Positions 6,001 to 7,388 of a stretch of DNA of 7,388 nt are shown here, piece by piece. The DNA is from Steroidobacteraceae bacterium. GTDB taxonomy: Bacteria; Pseudomonadota; Gammaproteobacteria; Steroidobacterales; Steroidobacteraceae. The notes under the pieces were generated by a model, which made no database searches, had not been told where the DNA came from, and saw only the letters and a program-made list of their open reading frames with translations. How positions within the stretch are numbered: position 1 is the stretch's first letter; every line of letters begins with the position of its first letter. The stretch is taken from positions 1 to 7,388 of the forward strand of contig JABEVI010000071.1 in the NCBI GenBank assembly GCA_013044085.1, read 5' to 3'. The translations under genes were made by a program, and so were the position numbers.

Positions 6001-7388
6001 CCACAAATCCATGCCGAGCGCCAGTAAATGGCTGCGGGGCATGACGTCGCTACGCCGTGGCAATATCTCCGCGACCACGGGCAACAACGTCGGCACCGCG
6101 ATCGTCGCGAGAATGAAGCCTGTCCAGATCGCGGCGGCAGGCAGCGGCAAGGTCCAGCCGAGCAGCATGGCGAGAAATGCCGTCGGCGCGGATAGCGTGC
6201 GGCGCAAATTGTCGATGATCTTCCAGCGGCCGATCAGCGGCAAACCATCGTGACCGGCCTTGTCGCGGTTCGCATGACGCCGGCCGAAGAGCCAGGGCAG
6301 CAATTGCCAGTCGCCGCGCGCCCAGCGGTGCTGGCGGGCGGCCGCGACGTCGTAGCGGGCGGGAAATTCATCGACCACTTCGATATCCGAGGCGAGTCCG
6401 GCACGCGCGAATATCCCCTCGAACAGATCGTGACTGAGAAGCGTGCCATCGGCGACCCGGCCGTGCAGTGCCGCCTGGAAGGCATCGATGTCGTAGATGC
6501 CTTTGCCGGTGTAGGAACCCTCGCCGAACAGATCCTGGTAGACATCCGAAACCGCGCCCGCATAGGGATCGATTCCCGAGGCGCTGGAAACGACACGCTG
6601 AAACAGCGAGCCTTCGGTGCCGCACGGCAACGATGGCGACACGCGCGGTTGCAGGATCCCGTAGCCCTCCACCACGCGACCGGCGGCGGCGTCGAATCCA
6701 GGTCGGTTCAACGGATGTGCAAGCTTGCCGATCAGCCGCCGCACCGCCTCTCTCGGCAGGCGGGTGTCGGCGTCGAGGGTGATGACGAAATGCACGCCCG
6801 ATGGAACGACCGGTGCACGGCCGTCGACACCCAGAAAAGCCGTGTCGCCCGCGCCTCGCAGCAGGCGATTCAACTCGTGCAGCTTGCCGCGCTTGCGCTC
6901 CCAGCCCATCCACCGGCCTTGCCCCTTCGACCAAACCCGTCCGCGGTGCAGGAGCATGAATCGGTCGTCACCGGCGGCGGATGGATGCCGTGCGTTCAAA
7001 CGGCCGATGCCGAGGCTCGCCGCCCGAAGCAGCGGCTCGTCGGACGGCATGGCCTCTTGCGGCGCGTCGCTCCAGTCCGTGATCAGGGCAAAGTACACCT
7101 GCTCGCGCGGCGAGGCCAGATAGTGAATCTCGAGACGGTCGATGTGAGTTTCGAGGGCCGCCGTCGTCGTCAGCAGCGTCGGGATCACCACGAGTGTACG
7201 CAGTTCCACCGGGACACCGTCGCGCAGCTCCAGTCCCGGCAACAAGGAAGCATGGATACCCCGTGCGACCGCGCGATTCACCAGGGCGACGGCGGCATCC
7301 ACCGCCGGCACGACGCCGAGCAGCGCGAACCCTGCGAGGAACCAGCCGATCTCGGTGCCACGCGCCACGGCGAGCAGCGCAAAACCCA
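91..7388 (-). CDS. ndvB: Cyclic beta-1,2-glucan synthase, NdvB/ChvB/Cgs family (5'-partial)
   Basis: Inner-membrane enzyme expected to polymerise glucose from UDP-glucose into beta-1,2-glucan, trim or control its length, and close it into a ring for the periplasm. The frame is uninterrupted from the right edge to TGA at 91-93. Residues below are numbered from the first in-frame GTG (7366-7368), giving 2425 residues, but the frame stays open upstream (GFALLA precedes) and that GTG sits within a membrane segment, so the real start is outside the window. Modules in order: TM helix ~8-30; GT84 ~55-365; TM pairs ~391-433 and ~519-560; GH189/glycoamylase-like ~572-1068; beta-sandwich ~1120-1410; helical connector ~1411-1600; second sandwich ~1612-1900; GH94 ~1925-2350; short C-terminal beta segment. 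Family members are about 2830-2870 residues, so ~400-450 are missing. The even number of helices after the GT domain would leave the C-terminal modules cytosolic, as reported for Brucella Cgs. Family call is very secure; cyclic product is inferred from homology. Confidence 0.93.
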   Translation of the reverse strand, partial: GFALLAVARGTEIGWFLAGFALLGVVPAVDAAVALVNRAVARGIHASLLPGLELRDGVPVELRTLVVIPTLLTTTAALETHIDRLEIHYLASPREQVYFALITDWSDAPQEAMPSDEPLLRAASLGIGRLNARHPSAAGDDRFMLLHRGRVWSKGQGRWMGWERKRGKLHELNRLLRGAGDTAFLGVDGRAPVVPSGVHFVITLDADTRLPREAVRRLIGKLAHPLNRPGFDAAAGRVVEGYGILQPRVSPSLPCGTEGSLFQRVVSSASGIDPYAGAVSDVYQDLFGEGSYTGKGIYDIDAFQAALHGRVADGTLLSHDLFEGIFARAGLASDIEVVDEFPARYDVAAARQHRWARGDWQLLPWLFGRRHANRDKAGHDGLPLIGRWKIIDNLRRTLSAPTAFLAMLLGWTLPLPAAAIWTGFILATIAVPTLLPVVAEILPRRSDVMPRSHLLALGMDLWRAVRQIGLQLALLSHQAALMGDAILRTLFRVFLSHRHLLEWVTAAQATLSDRLGLVAAYRRMSGGIVLVLAGALLIILFAHGSGWISVPFFAIWLAAPAVAVWISRSPKMPDRLSLTDAERRQLRCVARHTWRFFETFVTAEDQMLPPDNFQEDPRPALAHRTSPTNIGLYLLATTSARDFGWIDTVEAVERLEATIATMGRMQRCRGHFFNWYDTHDLRPLVPLYVSSVDSGNLAAHLVTLANALREWVAGAWPPLESTPGIEDSLGLAQSAWETMPNRSALQQAQFAGLVEQLRTALRAPLTGGGGVEPVLHAAAARAAALTHLAGQSSGEYAAGTREELLFWLRAVEQSIGCIRREHECSPQMRAALEQRLRALTQTALTMANAMNFAFLLDPQRRLLSIGYRVTEDTLDPSCYDLLASEARLASFFAIAKGEVPSRHWFRLGRTVTGVGCGAALLSWSGSMFEYLMPSLVMRAPRGSLLDETSVLVVHRQMRYAAELGVPWGISESAYNARDLDFTYQYSNFGVPGLGLKRGLSANLVIAPYATALAAMVRSADAAENFTRLASLGALGRYGFYEALDYTPARVPKGRPYAIVRAFMAHHQGMTILAIANVIDDGVMRRRFHAEPCVQATELLLQERTPRDVSVVRPRGEETRAAPQAEGTYLPTGRRLRMHDSGPPQVNLLSNGRYTVMVSAAGSGYSHWRDIAVNRWREDGTRDDLGSYLFLRDMENSFVWSAGYQPTAVEADAGEVTFTEDRAQFVRRDGKITTALSVLVSTEDDAEVRHLSITNGGIRPRVIEVTSYCELALAPAAADRAHPAFSKMFVQTEYVQPLGALVATRRRRDPQEPSVWVAHQSVIEGNLGGPPEYETDRTRFIGRSREVCQSPVAMDGGRLSNTVGTVLDPIFALRHRLRIAAGATAQITFWTSAASTRQELLDLVDRHRDANAYIRAGTLAWTQAQVQLLHLGITGVEAGLFQRLAGHLIFADASMRASSDAIRRAEATPAALWSLGISGDVPIILLRIDDVDHVGLAHQLLQAHEYWRLKRLAVDLVILNERESTYVQDLQAALETVVRVSHARRKIAADAMRGGVFVLRADIIPAQARAALGAVARVVLAGRRGDLAEQLDRLRPAMIPVERPPARAPSSAEQRISGPAPATLEFYNGTGGFAAGGRDYVTLLGPGSTTPAPWINVVANANFGFQVAAEGSGFTWSVNSREHTLTPWSNDPVADRPGEAFYLKDEDSGELWGPTAVPIRDPRAHHSARHGQGFSRFEHRSHGIDADLLQFVPLTDSVKISRLRLHNASARHRRISVTAYVEWVLGVSREGCAPFVVTDWDASVGALFAHNRWDEVFGSRVAFADLGTQTREWTADRREFLGRHGTLARPAALLRSGALGRRGGAALDPCGALRTYIDLAPGAVADVVHLLGDSTNVEGARTLIQRYRGADIDELLGTVTAFWDEVLGAVQVKTPDRSMDIVLNRWFLYQTLVCRMWARSAFYQASGAYGFRDQLQDSMALCISRPALAREHLLRAAGRQFIEGDVQHWWLPMSGQGVRTRITDDPLWLAYTAEHYVRTTADTGVLDELVPFVDGRTLRQGETDAFFRPSIADQSATLFEHCACALDRSLTLGAHGMPLIGTGDWNDGMNRVGPQGSGESVWLGWFLYATLVAFAPIAAGRGEESRSARWLEHARALQTALDTKAWDGEWYRRGYYDDGTALGSRDSEECRIDSIAQSWSVISGAGRAPRPELAMAALDRELIRPDERLALLFSPPFDLTALDPGYVKGYPPGIRENGGQYTHAAAWSVIAFAALGQADRAADLFTMLNPINRSSTAADIERYKVEPYVAAADVYSVAPHAGRGGWTWYTGSAAWLYRAGIGSILGLRLHGERLHLSPAIPAHWPGFEILFRHRSAVYEIRVERRSGGDDPAEDRGDVGRIEVDGDLLRAGAASIVLADDGKTHAVRVVLAR
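319..2535 (-). other. GH94 phosphorylase-type domain with its own sandwich
   Basis: Residues ~1612-2350 comprise a second sandwich (INVVANANFGFQVAAEGSGF, 1648-1667; AFYLKDEDSGELWGP, 1693-1707), a linker helix, and the (alpha/alpha)6 barrel. Barrel motifs: GAYGFRDQLQDSMAL (1960-1974), EGDVQHWWLP (1996-2005), VRTRITDDPLWLAY (2011-2024), IGTGDWNDGMNRVG (2093-2106), YPPGIRENGGQYTHAAAW (2243-2260) and GGWTWYTGSAAW (2317-2328). By analogy with cellobiose and chitobiose phosphorylases, D2100 in the DWND motif is the expected general acid, and H2256 and T2323 lie in the conserved phosphate-site segments. In Brucella Cgs this domain is a beta-1,2-glucooligosaccharide phosphorylase that controls chain length. 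The protein then ends in the beta segment usual for the family (around GRIEVDG, 2392-2398, and DDGKTHAVRVVL, 2412-2423). Confidence 0.87.
2569..4011 (-). other. First GH94-type beta-sandwich and helical connector
   Basis: Residues ~1120-1410 form a beta-rich module resembling the N-terminal sandwich of GH94 enzymes, but no GH94 catalytic barrel follows it directly. Characteristic segments are LLSNGRYTVMVSAAGSGYSH (1141-1160) and YLFLRDMENSFVWS (1181-1194). It is followed by a mostly helical connector (~1411-1600) with family stretches ALWSLGISGDVPIILLRIDD (1464-1483), HEYWRLKRLAVDLVILNER (1497-1515) and GGVFVLRAD (1547-1555). The connector ends in a flexible Pro/Ala-rich linker (about 1588-1614). 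No catalytic residues are recognisable in this stretch; it probably has a structural or glucan-binding role. Confidence 0.7.
4165..5655 (-). other. Glycoamylase-like / GH189-type cyclisation domain
   Basis: Residues ~572-1068 match the glycoamylase-like central domain of cyclic glucan synthases, classed as GH189, which cuts a linear beta-1,2-glucan and rejoins it into a ring by anomer-retaining transglycosylation. The N-terminal helical part has the family stretches LPPDNFQEDPRP (602-613) and RTSPTNIGLYLL (618-629), followed by RGHFFNWYDT (663-672) and SSVDSGNLAAH (684-694). The core has SWSGSMFEYLMP (916-927), PWGISESAYNA (960-970), YGFYEALDYT (1031-1040) and AFMAHHQGM (1055-1063). E923, E965 and E1035 are the acids in conserved motifs that could be catalytic; I cannot assign roles without a structural alignment. 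A Gly-rich loop (760-764) and an Ala-rich helix (771-778) in the middle look like a variable insertion. Domain identity is secure; the cyclising activity is from family knowledge. Confidence 0.85.
5689..6198 (-). other. Two pairs of transmembrane helices after the GT84 domain
   Basis: Residues ~391-433 contain two hydrophobic stretches separated by a Pro-rich turn (around LPLPAAA, 408-414). Residues ~519-560 contain a second pair with a small Gly/Ser turn (HGSG, 537-540). The ~85 residues between the pairs are more polar and partly amphipathic, with arginine- and histidine-rich runs such as FLSHRHLLEW (488-497), and probably lie along or just inside the membrane. Four helices return the chain to the side it left, so the GT84 domain and the C-terminal GH modules would share the cytosol. 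The helix count was judged by eye from hydrophobicity and is approximate. Confidence 0.7.
6274..7206 (-). other. GT84 glucosyltransferase domain of the NdvB-like protein
   Basis: This GT-A-type domain (residues ~55-365) should transfer glucose from UDP-glucose onto the growing beta-1,2 chain on the cytosolic face. Visible motifs: the opening strand VVIPTLLT (60-67); WERKRGKLHE (156-165), the usual family stretch; TLDADTRLP (197-205) with D199 and D201 as the DxD-type metal and nucleotide-sugar site; GEGSYTGKGIYD (282-293); SHDLFEG (312-318), where D314 is the candidate catalytic base; and RQHRWARGDW (345-354), which supplies the RxxRW signature (R345, R348, W349) typical of processive membrane glycosyltransferases. 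All key acidic and aromatic positions are present, so the domain looks active. In this family the enzyme primes itself by glucosylating one of its own residues; which residue does so here cannot be told from the sequence. Confidence 0.88.

Noticed and set aside
6274..7206. Cellulose synthase or curdlan-type GT2, or the short Pseudomonas-type NdvB
   Set aside because: The GT domain has related DxD and RxxRW motifs, but the flanking stretches (WERKRGKLHE, SHDLFEG) and the downstream GH189 and GH94 modules are specific to the large cyclic beta-1,2-glucan synthases.
1..7388. RNA genes, CRISPR arrays, insertion sequences, attachment sites or riboswitches
   Set aside because: Coding sequence covers essentially the whole window, and no direct-repeat array, terminal inverted repeat, transposase motif or tRNA-like segment was noticed on either strand.

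Overview
The window is almost entirely one very large gene on the minus strand. It runs from the right edge (base 7388, still open) down to its stop codon at 91-93. It encodes a modular cyclic beta-1,2-glucan synthase of the NdvB/ChvB/Cgs family. About 2431 residues are visible. The missing N-terminus (roughly 400-450 residues, judging from the ~2830-2870 residue rhizobial, Agrobacterium and Brucella proteins) lies beyond the right edge, so the true start, promoter and ribosome binding site cannot be seen.

Reading the protein from N to C (right to left on the map), the order is: a transmembrane helix; a GT84 UDP-glucose-dependent glucosyltransferase domain (about 6274-7206) with DxD-type and RxxRW motifs; two pairs of transmembrane helices (about 6070-6198 and 5689-5814); a glycoamylase-like/GH189-type cyclisation domain (about 4165-5655); a first beta-sandwich with a helical connector (about 2569-4011); and a second beta-sandwich with an (alpha/alpha)6 GH94 phosphorylase-type domain (about 319-2535) carrying the GDWND motif. 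The reading frame is unbroken and every expected module has its signature motifs, so it looks like an intact working enzyme. The expected product is a cyclic osmoregulated periplasmic glucan, made at the inner membrane and then exported.

At the left edge, the last ~31 codons of a plus-strand gene end at base 98. They resemble the C-terminus of a response-regulator receiver domain, with a Lys-Pro followed by the last helix. The two genes converge and overlap tail-to-tail by 8 bp, so there is no intergenic space and no visible terminator.

The DNA is GC-rich (roughly mid-60s percent by eye). With an inner-membrane NdvB-type synthase this suggests a high-GC Gram-negative, probably a proteobacterium, but the genus cannot be fixed. 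I see no RNA genes, mobile elements, CRISPR arrays or repeats. I found no evidence of a new system; the points worth a second look are the convergent regulator, the duplicated sandwich module and two apparent substitutions in a conserved GH94 loop.
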